A stretch of 64,000 nucleotides of DNA from CBDCKN01 sp965219035 (GTDB lineage Bacteria > Gemmatimonadota > Gemmatimonadetes > Longimicrobiales > Gaopeijiaceae), in assembly GCA_965219035.1 (NCBI GenBank), contig CBDCMR010000003.1, forward strand, positions 1,426,001 through 1,490,000, given 5' to 3'. Made by a program: the position numbers and the translations under genes. The notes under the pieces were generated by a model. It ran no database searches, was not told the origin of the DNA, and was given only the letters and a program-made list of their open reading frames with translations. Below, piece after piece: positions 16,112 to 25,035 of the stretch. Position 1 is the first letter of the stretch, and each line of letters starts with the position of its first letter.

Positions 16112-16645
16112 GGTACCTAGCCGGACAGACGGAGAGGGTAGACGGGAGCACGAGCGACTGATGGTGGCTTTGATGCGGTTGTACTCGTCGTGGCCGATTT
16201 GCTCGCGGGAAAACTCCTGGCTGTCAGGAGGCGGTCATGCACGTCCTCTGTTTCGTGAGGCACCACGGTGTCGGTCGGTGTCGTGATCTGCGCCTCCACG
16301 ACTTCTTCGGCCAGGCGGCGGCCGGTGTTACGCCTGTTGACGGGGCGGTGGTCGAGTTCCTGCGCGTCCTACTCGAGAATCCCGAAATCCTTCTACTCAA
16401 GCGCCATTGGGTACGGAGAAACAAGGATCTGGACCGTGAGCTTTTCGTTCCCCTCAAGCCTAACCCAGCTGTCAGCTCACTGGTCGCTGGTCACTGGTCG
16501 TTGGTCGTTGGCGGTGACCATCGACTATCGACTGATGACTTGACGTCCCCACCCAGCCTGACCAGAATGGCCGTCTACTGTCGTATACGAAAGCGCATAC
16601 CGTCGAGGTTCGCGACCGGCTGCCCACCGACTGAGGAGACCAATC
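16112..16645. other. Intergenic region with short tandem repeats and coding debris
   Basis: Both strands show short open frames, but none matches a family I know. On the minus strand around 16150-16330 two adjacent frames read like one protein split by a frameshift. At 16479-16511 there is a short tandem of CTGGTCG/ACTGGTCG/TTGGTCG units. Confidence 0.35.
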
Positions 16646-17761
16646 ATGAGCCCAGCAGTTGATCGACGGACGTGGCTGAAGGGGGCCGGCGCCGCCATGG
16701 TCGGTGCGGGCTTCGGCGCTGGCTGCACCGCGCCGGCGACCCGGAGCTCCAGGCTGGCCAAGGTGCAAGTCTCCCCGGACAGGGTCATCCGAACGACGGT
16801 CGGCCTGCGTCCGACGCGCCCCTCCGGGTTCGTCCTCAAGTCGGAGCGGGTCGACGACAAGACGGTCATCCATAACTACGGCCATGGTGGAAGCGGCATG
16901 TCCCTCTCGTGGGGCACCGCCCACCTGGCGACGGAGGAAGCGCTGAAGACCGGCGAGACACGCTATGCCGTGATCGGCGCCGGCGTGGTCGGACTGTCGA
17001 CCGCTCGACTGCTGCAGCGACACGGGTTCGACGTCACCATCTACGCGAAAGACCTGCCGCCGCGCACGACCTCCAACATGTCGGCCGCGTGGTTTGGGCC
17101 GACCGGTGCCTCCGATCGTGACCACACGACGCCGGAGTTCACCGAAGTGTGGCACAAGGCCACGCGCCTCTCCCACCGGTACTTCCAGGACTACCTGGGT
17201 GAGGCGTACGGCGTCCGCTGGCTGCCGTATTACAGCTTCTCCGAGAACCCGCCCAATCCGGAAGCGCAGCAGGGCGGCTTGGGGCAGCTCATTGCCGACC
17301 TGTATCCGGAAACCGTGGAGCTCGAGCCGAATCAGCATCCCTTCTCCGCCCCGTACGTCCGCCGACGCTGGACGATGCGGTTCGAGCCTGCGGTGTACCT
17401 GAGCGCCATTCTGCGGGACGTTCGGCTGGCCGGCGGGCGGGTTGTCGTGCGCGAGTTCGAGAGCCTGGATCAGCTGCTGAGCCTGGACGAACCGGTGCTT
17501 GTGAACTGCACCGGTTTGGGCGCCAAGGAGCTGTTCGGCGACGAGGAGCTCCACCCGGTCAAGGGCCAGCTCACGGTGCTCCTGCCCCAGCCCGATATCG
17601 ACTACATGACGGTCGGCGGTGGGTTGTACATGCTGCCGCGCCGGGACGGCATCGTGCTCGGCGAAACACGCGAAGCGGGTGAGTGGTCGCTTGATCCGAG
17701 CCCCACCGAGATGGAGCGTGTCATGAGCGGCCACATCGAATTCTTCGATGGGATGGCCTAG
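16646..17761 (+). CDS. Tat-exported D-amino-acid-oxidase-like flavoprotein with circularly permuted domain order
   Basis: A twin-arginine signal (RRTWLKGAG) is followed by a possible lipobox Cys near residue 27. Residues 52-90 carry TVGLRPTRPSGFVLKSE and VIHNYGHGGSGMSLSWG, which in ordinary D-amino-acid oxidases form the extreme C-terminus. The FAD-binding Rossmann motif (VIGAGVVGLSTA) comes only at about 108-120, followed by RTTSNMSAAWFGP. The protein ends with GIVLGETREAGEWS and a short helix, just before the point where the VGLRP block would follow in a standard enzyme. All blocks are present, but the order is rotated. The likely reaction is oxidative deamination of D-amino acids or related amines at the outer face of the inner membrane; the substrate is unknown. 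Confidence 0.7.
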   Translation: MSPAVDRRTWLKGAGAAMVGAGFGAGCTAPATRSSRLAKVQVSPDRVIRTTVGLRPTRPSGFVLKSERVDDKTVIHNYGHGGSGMSLSWGTAHLATEEALKTGETRYAVIGAGVVGLSTARLLQRHGFDVTIYAKDLPPRTTSNMSAAWFGPTGASDRDHTTPEFTEVWHKATRLSHRYFQDYLGEAYGVRWLPYYSFSENPPNPEAQQGGLGQLIADLYPETVELEPNQHPFSAPYVRRRWTMRFEPAVYLSAILRDVRLAGGRVVVREFESLDQLLSLDEPVLVNCTGLGAKELFGDEELHPVKGQLTVLLPQPDIDYMTVGGGLYMLPRRDGIVLGETREAGEWSLDPSPTEMERVMSGHIEFFDGMA

Positions 17762-18145
17762 CAGGATGCTGAAAGGACAACGGCTCGCTCAAGCTGGGTG
17801 CCGAACTCCGAAAGGGTGTTTGGATTCCCTATCCGTGACACCTGAAACCTTTCAAACATCGTAATTCCTACGTTCTTAAGACCGTTTTCTTTAATCTATA
17901 TGTAGAGTTCTTTACAGACCCCCCTCATATCCATTTCAAACTCCAGTCCGGAAATCGGAGGTCTGCTGTAATACCATCGCACGGTGTGTCTTGCTGCGTC
18001 GCCCATGGGAGTGAGAATTTCCTCTGCCAGATAGTGGTGGATCGGATGAACCGTGTAGATGTCCACGGTTGTGACATCTGAGGTGGTCCCGGTTTTTTGG
18101 ACAGGTCGTTAAGGTGGATTCCAGAGCGGAAGAGGAGGCACCGAG

Positions 18146-18433
18146 ATGGCCAGGAAGAGACGGCGGTTCACGGCGGAGTTCAAGGCACGGGTAGCGCTCG
18201 AGGCGCTGCGCGAGCGGGACAGCGTGCAGGCGATCGCGGCGCGGCACGAGCTTCATCCGAACCAGGTGACCACATGGAAGCGGCAGCTGCTCGAAGGGCT
18301 GCCGGAGGTGTTTGCCGGGGGCGCGGGCCGCAAGGCCGCCCTGGAGCACGAGGCGAAGATCCGGGACCTGCACGCCAAGATCGGGGAGCTCACGGTCGAG
18401 CGGGATTTTTTTCGGCGCGGGCTCAAGCGCTGA
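18146..18433 (+). CDS. IS3-family transposase OrfA, copy 1
   Basis: This 95-residue protein has a helix-turn-helix (FKARVALEALRERDSVQAIA) and a C-terminal leucine-rich helix with EHEAKIRDLHAKIGEL. It binds the IS ends. Near its 3' end is a run of seven T (18406-18412), the likely -1 frameshift site that yields the OrfAB transposase; orfB is in the -1 frame. Confidence 0.85.
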   Translation: MARKRRRFTAEFKARVALEALRERDSVQAIAARHELHPNQVTTWKRQLLEGLPEVFAGGAGRKAALEHEAKIRDLHAKIGELTVERDFFRRGLKR

Positions 18434-18453
18434 GCCGGGCGGAGCGGGGGCGG

Positions 18454-19269
18454 ATGATCGAGCGGGACGGACCGCTGAGTCTTTCGAGGCAGTGCGCGCT
18501 GCTGGGCGTGAGCCGGTCGTCGCAGTACTACCGGCCGAAGGGGGAGAGCGCCGAGGACCTGGCGCTCATGCGGCGCATGGACGGGCTACACATGGCGTAT
18601 CCGTTCTACGGGAGCCGGCAGCTGATGCGGCATCTGCGCCGCGAGGGCGTTGCCGCGGGCCGGCACCGGATCCGGCGGCTCATGCGCCTGATGGGGATGG
18701 AGGCGACCTACCGGCGGCCGCGCACGAGCGTGGCGAGTCCGGAGCACCGGGTCTTCCCCTATCTGCTGCGGGGCCTCACGATCTCGCGGGCGGACCACGT
18801 GTGGTGCGCGGACATCACCTATGTCCCGGTGACGCAAGGGTTTTTCTACCTGGTGGCCGTGATGGACTGGGCGACCCGGCACGTGCTCGCCTGGCGGCTG
18901 TCGAACACGATGGACGCGTCGTTCTGCGTCCAGGCGCTGGACGACGCGCTGGGCTGGAGGGCTCCGGAGATCCTCAATACGGATCAGGGCTCCCAGTTCA
19001 CCAGCGAGGCGTTCGCCGACCGGGTGCTGGGTGCGGGCGTGCGCTTCTCGATGGACGGCCGGGGCCGCTTCCTCGACAACATCTTCATCGAGCGGCTGTG
19101 GCGGTCGCTGAAGTACGAGGCGGTGTACCTCTACGAGCTCCGGGACGGGCCCGACGCCCAACGCATCATCGGCTCGTGGATCGACTTCTACAACGAAGCG
19201 CGCCCGCACTCGTCGCTGGGCGGACGGACGCCGGGCGAGGCCTATCGCGAAGGCGCGGAGGTGTGGTGA
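18454..19269 (+). CDS. IS3-family transposase OrfB (DDE domain), copy 1
   Basis: The frame is open upstream through the T7 slip site, so the working protein is the OrfAB fusion. A HTH_21-like segment (YPFYGSRQLMRHLRREG) is followed by the integrase core. Its triad is the Asp of WCADITYV, the Asp of LNTDQGSQFTS and the Glu of FIERLWRSLKYE. The C-terminus has YNEARPHSSLGGRTP. Compared with copies 2 and 3 it has Ala where they have Thr after TSE. Confidence 0.88.
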   Translation: MIERDGPLSLSRQCALLGVSRSSQYYRPKGESAEDLALMRRMDGLHMAYPFYGSRQLMRHLRREGVAAGRHRIRRLMRLMGMEATYRRPRTSVASPEHRVFPYLLRGLTISRADHVWCADITYVPVTQGFFYLVAVMDWATRHVLAWRLSNTMDASFCVQALDDALGWRAPEILNTDQGSQFTSEAFADRVLGAGVRFSMDGRGRFLDNIFIERLWRSLKYEAVYLYELRDGPDAQRIIGSWIDFYNEARPHSSLGGRTPGEAYREGAEVW

Positions 19270-20088
19270 GGACGATCCGGCGCGACGCCACCCAACCGGC
19301 GCAACGACGCCTGCGATCGTCGCGGGATCTACGCGCGGCCCTTCCCTCCGTCTTCCCATCGGGAACCAGTCCCGACGGGAAGACGGAGGTTATATTCAAA
19401 CCGGGCTCGAAGGAGAACACCCGGCCTCAAGCGGGACCCCGAGGGCTTTGGAGACCATCGGAATCCACCTTAAGATCGCCCTCGGACTGTCCAACGAAGT
19501 AGGACCACCTCAATCCGCCCACTTCATTTGCAGACCCGACAACCGTGCCTGCATGATACCCATCACGAATTTTACTTTTTCCTGAATCGCCTCTGTCGAT
19601 GTATCACCGGCCTTTACAATGTAATCGGGTGACAAGCTCCCTTCCCTCAGTTCCCCGGCCCCGGCGATGCTGAAGGTGGAGGGTGCGTCTCCGGTGTCCA
19701 TTGGTTCGGTGTAAGAAAAGGCATACAGAACAGCTTCTTCGGGCGGTCGAACCTCCGGGGACACGTTGGTTCGGGCTATGGGGTTTACGCCATCAACCGG
19801 CAAATCCCATTCACTCAGAATATCCAGATAACCCTGATTGAACTCTGAGAATCCTTCAAAGGAAAAGGGCTGGGGGATCCTGAGCTGAATAGCGCAGAGT
19901 GCCTGTCTGGGTCTTTCCAAGGCTTTCAAGTATCCATCGATGAAATCGAAGCCTTTCCTGTATGGCGGGGGATTGCCCATGATGACATGCTCGATTTCGT
20001 ATCCCGGCATGGCGGCAACCCCCGAAGAATAGGGTGCAATACCGGTTAGGAAATTGTAATTGCCCTTTGGATTACGAATCAATTTCAT

Positions 20089-21107
20089 ATTACGGTTTCT
20101 TGTTTCAGGTCTATGCCAATTCTCCGGACCACATCTTATACCAGAACTGAATCGCTTTCTTTTTCTCCCATGGGTCTCGGGTTGAAAGGGCGCGGGTAGC
20201 TCGACCTCCGGCGCTCGTGTTGTGTCCCGGGACCCACATCATGTCGTGGTGTTACCTCACTCTTGGTCCCGAAAACCGGCCAAACTAGCCACATTTCTCC
20301 GAGTCCTCCCCGGACCATTTCTTGCATACCGGAGGGAATGTGAGAGGAATGGGGCCCGATCCCCCCGGGGAGTTGCGAGCAATCGACCGTCGAGCGCGAC
20401 TTCGCCGTGAACTCCGGCCCGTTGTCCGAGCACAGATGCTCGGGTGGACCGTGCAGTTCGGTCGTCAGAGTGGGGACGGGAACGTGATCCCCGGGAGACG
20501 GGATCAGATTTAACAGCAGGAACGGTTTTGTGGCCCGGCGAGTGCCATGGGTTCTTTGTCTCTGCAAAAACAGGAACGAGATGGATGGAACCAGCAAGAT
20601 GGATGGAAGTCGGTGAGTACCGAGGACCTGATCGGCGCAGCAGCGGAGAGAGACGGATCGGTAAGGGACGCCGTTTCTGGAACCGTCGCAGGGATGAGGG
20701 GCCTATAGAGGACGACCAGCGTGAGGCGGTTCGCCGTGTAGGCTCCGTCCGTCGCAGTGGTGCAGTGCGCCGTCACCGCGACTGGGTGGCCGTGTTCGAG
20801 GCACACAGGTGATCCGAGCCGTCCACTCTGGTGGGCGTGGCAGTGGGGCCGACAGCAGCGGTAGCCATTAGGAAGACGTCGAGCATTACGTTACGAGGGG
20901 TCCGGCCTGACTGGGTACGGACCACTGTGTCCCGATTGTGTCCCGAGAGGGCGGCGAGGATAGGGTAGAAACGGTCTAGATAGGCGAAGTTTGCCGAATT
21001 GGCCACCCCCCAGGCCGCCCGCGCCGAAACCGAGCCTCTAAAGCGTATGAGTGAAGCCGGTAACCGTCCCAAGGGTAAGTCCTTGGCTACGCCATCGAGC
21101 GTTGAGC
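20089..21107. other. Region of transposase debris without an intact gene
   Basis: Apart from the IS3-type fragment at 20388-20468, no frame is convincing. A plus-strand frame at 20444-20812 is very Arg-rich and looks like a composition artefact. Confidence 0.4.
20388..20468 (-). pseudogene. IS3-type transposase fragment
   Basis: Minus-strand codons read LHGPPEHLCSDNGPEFTAK, the second catalytic Asp block of an IS3/IS407-type transposase. The surrounding frame is broken. It is unrelated in sequence to the 1434-bp IS3 copies of this window. Confidence 0.55.
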
Positions 21108-21629
21108 CTAGCTGGCCTGGTCTCCGTGGATTCGTTTGGTGAGCGCTGGGACCAAGCCCAAAGAGCGTGCGTAAGTAGCGAGCTGACCGCAGTGGTAGTA
21201 CTCGTGGGCGCCCGCATAGAAGACATAGGTTACCCGTTTCCACGTCGCCCCGTCGAACCGCTTGATGTCGCGCGACCAATGGTCCTCACTCGCGGCACGG
21301 ATGCGCTCCTTGCAAGTCTCCAGTGAAGATTCGAGCGCCGCGAGGAGCTGGCTCGGGGTCATGGCTTCGGGCAAGTGTCCGGCGTGATCCAGTACGTGGT
21401 CTCCAGGCGACCGCCGCGTGAAGTCCCCATCAGGATCCGCCGCCTCACCAATGAGCATCAGGCTCGCATCGATGATGTGGCGCACGAGCTCCGAGACGCT
21501 CTTCGCGTCGGGATGGGGTCGGAAGTCCCAGCTCTCCACCGGAATGTTGCTCGCTTCGCCGATCGTTCCCTCACGCGCAAAGCCGATCGCCTCGATCGCG
21601 TCCGCCAGGACTCCGTCACTCATGTCCAT
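21108..21629 (-). CDS. DinB-family protein
   Basis: This 173-residue cytoplasmic protein has the DinB four-helix layout. It has ESWDFRPHPDAKSVSELVRH with the first His, and a C-terminal HEYYHCGQLATYARSLG helix carrying the two metal-ligand His. DinB-fold enzymes use bound metal, often with low-molecular-weight thiols; the substrate is not deducible. It is monocistronic, and divergent from dapB across 336 bp. Confidence 0.75.
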   Translation of the reverse strand: MDMSDGVLADAIEAIGFAREGTIGEASNIPVESWDFRPHPDAKSVSELVRHIIDASLMLIGEAADPDGDFTRRSPGDHVLDHAGHLPEAMTPSQLLAALESSLETCKERIRAASEDHWSRDIKRFDGATWKRVTYVFYAGAHEYYHCGQLATYARSLGLVPALTKRIHGDQAS

Positions 21630-21965
21630 ACCCCCTCGCTGCGGTGGAATGTGTGCTCACTCGACACAATACGGGAGGACGGGCAAGAGCCCAAGTCCCT
21701 CACTCTCTGTCCTTGATTCGACACCACGGCTCGCGATGGGATCTTGAGGGCGAGGTCAACATCCGAGAGCGGGCGGTAGGCGCAAGCAGAAGCCCGGAGA
21801 GTTGCTCTTCGACGGGTTCTGAGCGTCCTCGGATCGTATTCGGTGTTCCGGGTTACCTCATGTTGACCGCCTTGGTCCTGCCCCTCACGCTATCGCGACC
21901 GGTCAAAGGGCTTTTGTTTCGGCTATCCCTCCATAGGTTATCCCAACACAGCAGGAGCCGAACAC
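21630..21965 (+). promoter_or_regulatory. Intergenic region with possible dapB promoter
   Basis: No gene is seen. Close to dapB, TTGTTT (about 21913) and TATCCC about 18 bp downstream could form a promoter. AGGAG at about 21952 is a good ribosome-binding site for the ATG at 21966. Confidence 0.35.
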
Positions 21966-22727
21966 ATGATTCGCGTCGCCATCTCCGGAATCCCCGGTCG
22001 CCTCGCGACCGCGACCGCTGCAGGGATCGCTGCAGCTGACGATCTCGACCTCGTGGCGCTCTACAACCCGAATCGCGGTGGTGACGCGTTCAATGGGATC
22101 CCGATCTCGGCAAATCACGATGGGATCAAGTGTGACGTCGTATTTGAATCGACCGATCCGACCGTTGTTATGGACAACCTCCGGGCATGGCGCAAGGCAG
22201 GACTTCACGCCGTCGTCGGAACCTCCGGCTTCACGCGGGAGCGCCTCGACGAGGTTCGTTCCTTTTGGGGTGAGGATGGCCCCGGATGCCTTATTGCGCC
22301 CAATTTCTCGATCGGAGCCGTGTTGATGATGCGGTTTGCCGAACTAGCCGCGCCCCACTTCACGGGCATCGAGGTCGTGGAACGACACCACCACGACAAG
22401 CCGGATGCCCCGTCCGGTACCGCCATCGCGACCGCAGCCAGGATCGCCGCAGCCGGCGGTAGGTCCCATGAAGAGTCATCGGAACTCGTGGCAGGCTCAC
22501 GGGGAGCGAAGGTAGAGGGCGTTCGTGTCCATTCACTGCGGCTCGATGCGACCCTCTCGAACCAAGAGGTGGCACTCAGCAAGAGTGGCGAACTGTTGTC
22601 GATTCACCACGTCGGTACCGAGTACGCATCGTTCGTTGACGGTGCTCTTCTTGCCATCCGGTACGTCGCAGACACCAAAGGCGTGACGGTGGGTCTCGAC
22701 GCCGCAATCGAAGCAACAGCGCCCTAG
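21966..22727 (+). CDS. dapB: 4-hydroxy-tetrahydrodipicolinate reductase
   Basis: Cytoplasmic enzyme of lysine and diaminopimelate synthesis; it reduces 4-hydroxy-tetrahydrodipicolinate with NAD(P)H. The N-terminal nucleotide-binding strand-loop is ISGIPGRLA. The substrate motif is ERHHHDKPDAPSGTA (about residues 137-151), with the paired His and the Lys that protonates the product. HHVGTEYASFVDGALLAIR near the C-terminus is also conserved. At 253 residues it is full length. AGGAG precedes the ATG. It stands alone, not with other dap genes, and may have been acquired separately. Confidence 0.88.
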   Translation: MIRVAISGIPGRLATATAAGIAAADDLDLVALYNPNRGGDAFNGIPISANHDGIKCDVVFESTDPTVVMDNLRAWRKAGLHAVVGTSGFTRERLDEVRSFWGEDGPGCLIAPNFSIGAVLMMRFAELAAPHFTGIEVVERHHHDKPDAPSGTAIATAARIAAAGGRSHEESSELVAGSRGAKVEGVRVHSLRLDATLSNQEVALSKSGELLSIHHVGTEYASFVDGALLAIRYVADTKGVTVGLDAAIEATAP

Positions 22728-23136
22728 CCGAGTGGGTTCAGCGTGGCCTGATCGACGATGCCGTCGATCGAAAAGTTGCGTCGGTGACTTATCCGAAGAT
22801 CCGTCGATCGTCGAGGCCGAGAAGGCGAGCACCATGCAATCTAGTTAGCCTGACGCTGAGCATGGTGCGCAACATCCTCCAGGACCTCCTTCAGCGTGTC
22901 CCCGTACTCGCTGCCGCCCTTTTCCCGCGCCGTTTGCCACGGTTGCGCGCGAAGGCCGGTGGCATAGACTCTTGAGAGCATCGGAAGGTTGGTGACTACC
23001 GCGAAGTCAATGGCATCCAGCTCTTGCAGAAGGCGTATCTGTGGGACCATCGAGTCTCGGAGAGGAAGGCGTCCACGGGCGACCGCACCCCGTGACCCTC
23101 CAAAGCGGAGCTGAGACCGAGTCGCGAGCTCGGTCG
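22728..23136. other. Intergenic region with an unrecognised minus-strand tail
   Basis: A minus-strand frame ending at 22841 encodes a plausible C-terminal piece (LLQELDAIDFAVVTNLPMLS) of unknown family. It has no identifiable start and probably is a fragment. The rest shows nothing recognisable. Confidence 0.3.
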
Positions 23137-24620
23137 ATGACCACCGATACGACGTCTCCAACGAGCGTGCGACGTCCGGTGTTGGATTCGATGATTCTGG
23201 CTGTCATCGTGCTGCTGGCTTCGGGGCTGCGCCTCTTTCGACTCGATTATCAGAGTCTGTGGGGGGATGAGGTGTTCTCCGTGACAGTGAGCAGGCTCCC
23301 GTTTGACGAAATGACAAGCGCCCTGATCGCGGATTTCGTGCATCCACCGCTCCACTATTATGTCCTCGGCCTGTGGTTCGAGGTGGTCGGGTACAGCGCT
23401 TTTCAGGCGCGTCTCGTCGCGGCGATATTCGGCATCCTCGCCGTCGTTTCCATCTACTACTTGGCGCGGTATTTGTACGACACCCGGACCGCCCAACTTT
23501 CCACCCTGCTGCTTGCCATTTCGCAATTGAGCGTGTGGTACGCGCAGGAGACGCGTCCCTACTCGCAGGTACTCTTTTTTCAGTAACGAGCATGCTCTTG
23601 TTCGTCATTGCGTTCCGGGAACGCAGGGGCGGCCTCTGGTTGTTGTTTTGTTTTTCCGGGGCGCTCACGATTTACACGCACTACTATGGCGGTCTCGTTC
23701 TTCTCTCCCTTTTGGTGTACGCGCTTGCATATCGCAAGCGCTATGGGGTCCCGCTCTCGTGGATCATCGGAGGGGTCTGCCTGATCGCGGCACTCTTCAG
23801 CCCGTGGTTGATCAGCGGCGTATTGGAGCAAGCGCTCGACGCTCCGAAGATGCTGCGCGGGGCGGTGCCGCCGCCGTGGTTCGCGGTGCACTGGGACACG
23901 CCGATTGTCGCCATCAACACGTTCAACAATGGGCGGCCCTGGGGGGCTGCTTCGGCCGTCCTTCCCGCTCCGAACCTATCTCGTGGGCAGCGTGTTGTTC
24001 CTCGGCCCGCTGCTGTACGCACTCGCCGCCGCCATTCGCAATACGAACGTCTCCCGCTGGGGGGATAGGCACCGTGAGAACACGGTACTGTTGGTGGTGC
24101 TGCTTATTCTGCCGATGGTGCTGGTCATCGGGCTCGGGGCAGCGGTGCACCTGCAGTACCAGATTAGCTATATCGCGTTTTGTGCCGCCCCCTACTACGT
24201 GATCGTCGCTCATGGAATGGCACGGCTTCCGTCCTCGCCATTGCGCGTGGCCTTGGTCGTGGCTGTGTTGGTGTATAGTGCCCGTGCTTTACGGTCGAAT
24301 TACTACCTGCCCTACAAGGAAAACTACCGGGATGCCCTTGCGTCCATGGCGAGCCAGTACCAAGAGGGCGATTGCGCGGTGTTTTCGCCCAGCAGAGGCG
24401 TGCCCAAGCAGTGGGAGATCTATGGATATGATCAGGTTGTACCTGGGCTAGTGGTGACCGAGCCTGATTCTCTTCTCGACGTCGGCGAGTCCTGCGACCG
24501 CGTCTGGCTCACGTTGTATCGGCGAATACGCCGCGCCAGAGAACTGGGCGACGCCGATGCCGAGCGTCCTCGTCCAGCGAGAGGTAGGGGGGAACAGAGC
24601 GACTATGCCGAAGCAAGTAA
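23137..24620 (+). pseudogene. GT39/ArnT-like membrane glycosyltransferase with two frameshifts
   Basis: The first segment (23137-23586) starts with two hydrophobic regions. It has the DE motif of GT-C enzymes in SLWGDEVFSV, then HPPLHYYVLGLWFE and AQETRPYSQ. It stops after a run of six T at about 23575-23581. The protein continues in another frame (MLLFVIAFRERRGG...HYYGGLVLLSLL) to about 23945. There a run of six G shifts it back to the first frame for the remaining helices (TYLVGSVLFLGPLLYAL). One missing T and one extra G explain both shifts. GT39-like proteins move sugars from polyprenyl phosphate on the outer face of the membrane. The shifts may be real decay or assembly error. The 3' end is not well defined. 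Confidence 0.65.
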
Positions 24621-24751
24621 GAGTCGTACGGGGCTGGATTTGGCCCGGCCTGGTGTTCCTTCTCTTGGGTGTCCTGCTGGCCACCTTCGGGACGGAAACG
24701 GCAAGGGTGACGCCGCTGCGACGGATCCCTCAGCCGCTGGGTGGCCCCTGA
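24605..24751 (+). pseudogene. Short membrane-anchored fragment, EpsI-like N-terminus
   Basis: A 48-codon frame has a single hydrophobic helix (WIWPGLVFLLLGVLLATFG), then VTPLRRIPQPLGG. This spacing resembles the start of exosortase-linked EpsI proteins, where a helix leads into a P-L-x-x-hP-x-x-LGxW motif. The rest of such a protein is missing. The assignment is tentative. Confidence 0.3.
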
Positions 24752-25035
24752 CCGTCACCGTCGGCGTAGCAGAGCGCGGTGAGAAAGAGGGATGGTCCGG
24801 CCGATACGGCGTTATCGCTCGGGCGGCTCACCGGGCCATTCACCGTGGTCAAAACCCAGCGGAAACACCGTTTCGAAATAGAACCGCCGGCCGCTCCTGC
24901 GCCTCTACTGCGTGGACGTAGTTGCATGAAATCCCCTGTGGTCAGTCTAGCTTTTCGACCTGACATAGTGGAGATCCGACTTTACGGATAGGGGTAGGCG
25001 CTCCACCCGGTAGTGTCACTAAGATTGCGCCGGAT

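Larger units (their letters stand above)
18079..19512 (+). mobile_element. IS3-family insertion sequence, copy 1 (complete, 1434 bp)
   Basis: The ends are inverted TGAGGTGGTCC, extended by a less exact match to a TTGGACAG block. Just inside, both ends carry an inverted TTAAGGTGGATTCC. The element is flanked by a 3-bp direct repeat ATC (18076-18078 and 19513-19515), the target duplication usual for IS3. Between orfB and the right end is a long hairpin: CCTCCGTCTTCCC/GGGAAGACGGAGG, about 19346-19391, with a nested CGGGA...TCCCG. Two further copies are in this window. Confidence 0.9.
17896..20088 (-). pseudogene. CnbZ-like (2-aminomuconate deaminase-type) gene split by an IS3-family element
   Basis: The 5' part (20088-19513) encodes about 192 residues starting MKLIRNPKGNYNFLTG, with APYSSGVAAMPGYEI and a later QARLSGLQMKWAD. 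The 3' part (18078-17896) continues without loss: DVTTVDIYTVHPIHHYLAEE, then RWYYSRPPISGLEFEMD and a TAG stop. Removing 18079-19512 and one copy of the ATC target duplication restores an in-frame protein of about 251 residues. The sequence resembles CnbZ, a 2-amino-5-chloromuconate deaminase acting in nitro- and aminoaromatic breakdown. That assignment is from memory of the family. The gene is more AT-rich than its surroundings, which suggests transfer. Confidence 0.65.

Noticed and set aside
18312..19502. Long ORF (396 codons) in the IS3 copies, in a third frame
   Set aside because: It is a shadow of orfA/orfB in GC-rich DNA; it has no domain and is very Arg/Gly/Ala-rich. The same holds in copies 2 and 3.
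20444..20812. Arg-rich ORF of 122 codons
   Set aside because: No domain, and the N-terminal part overlaps antisense transposase debris.
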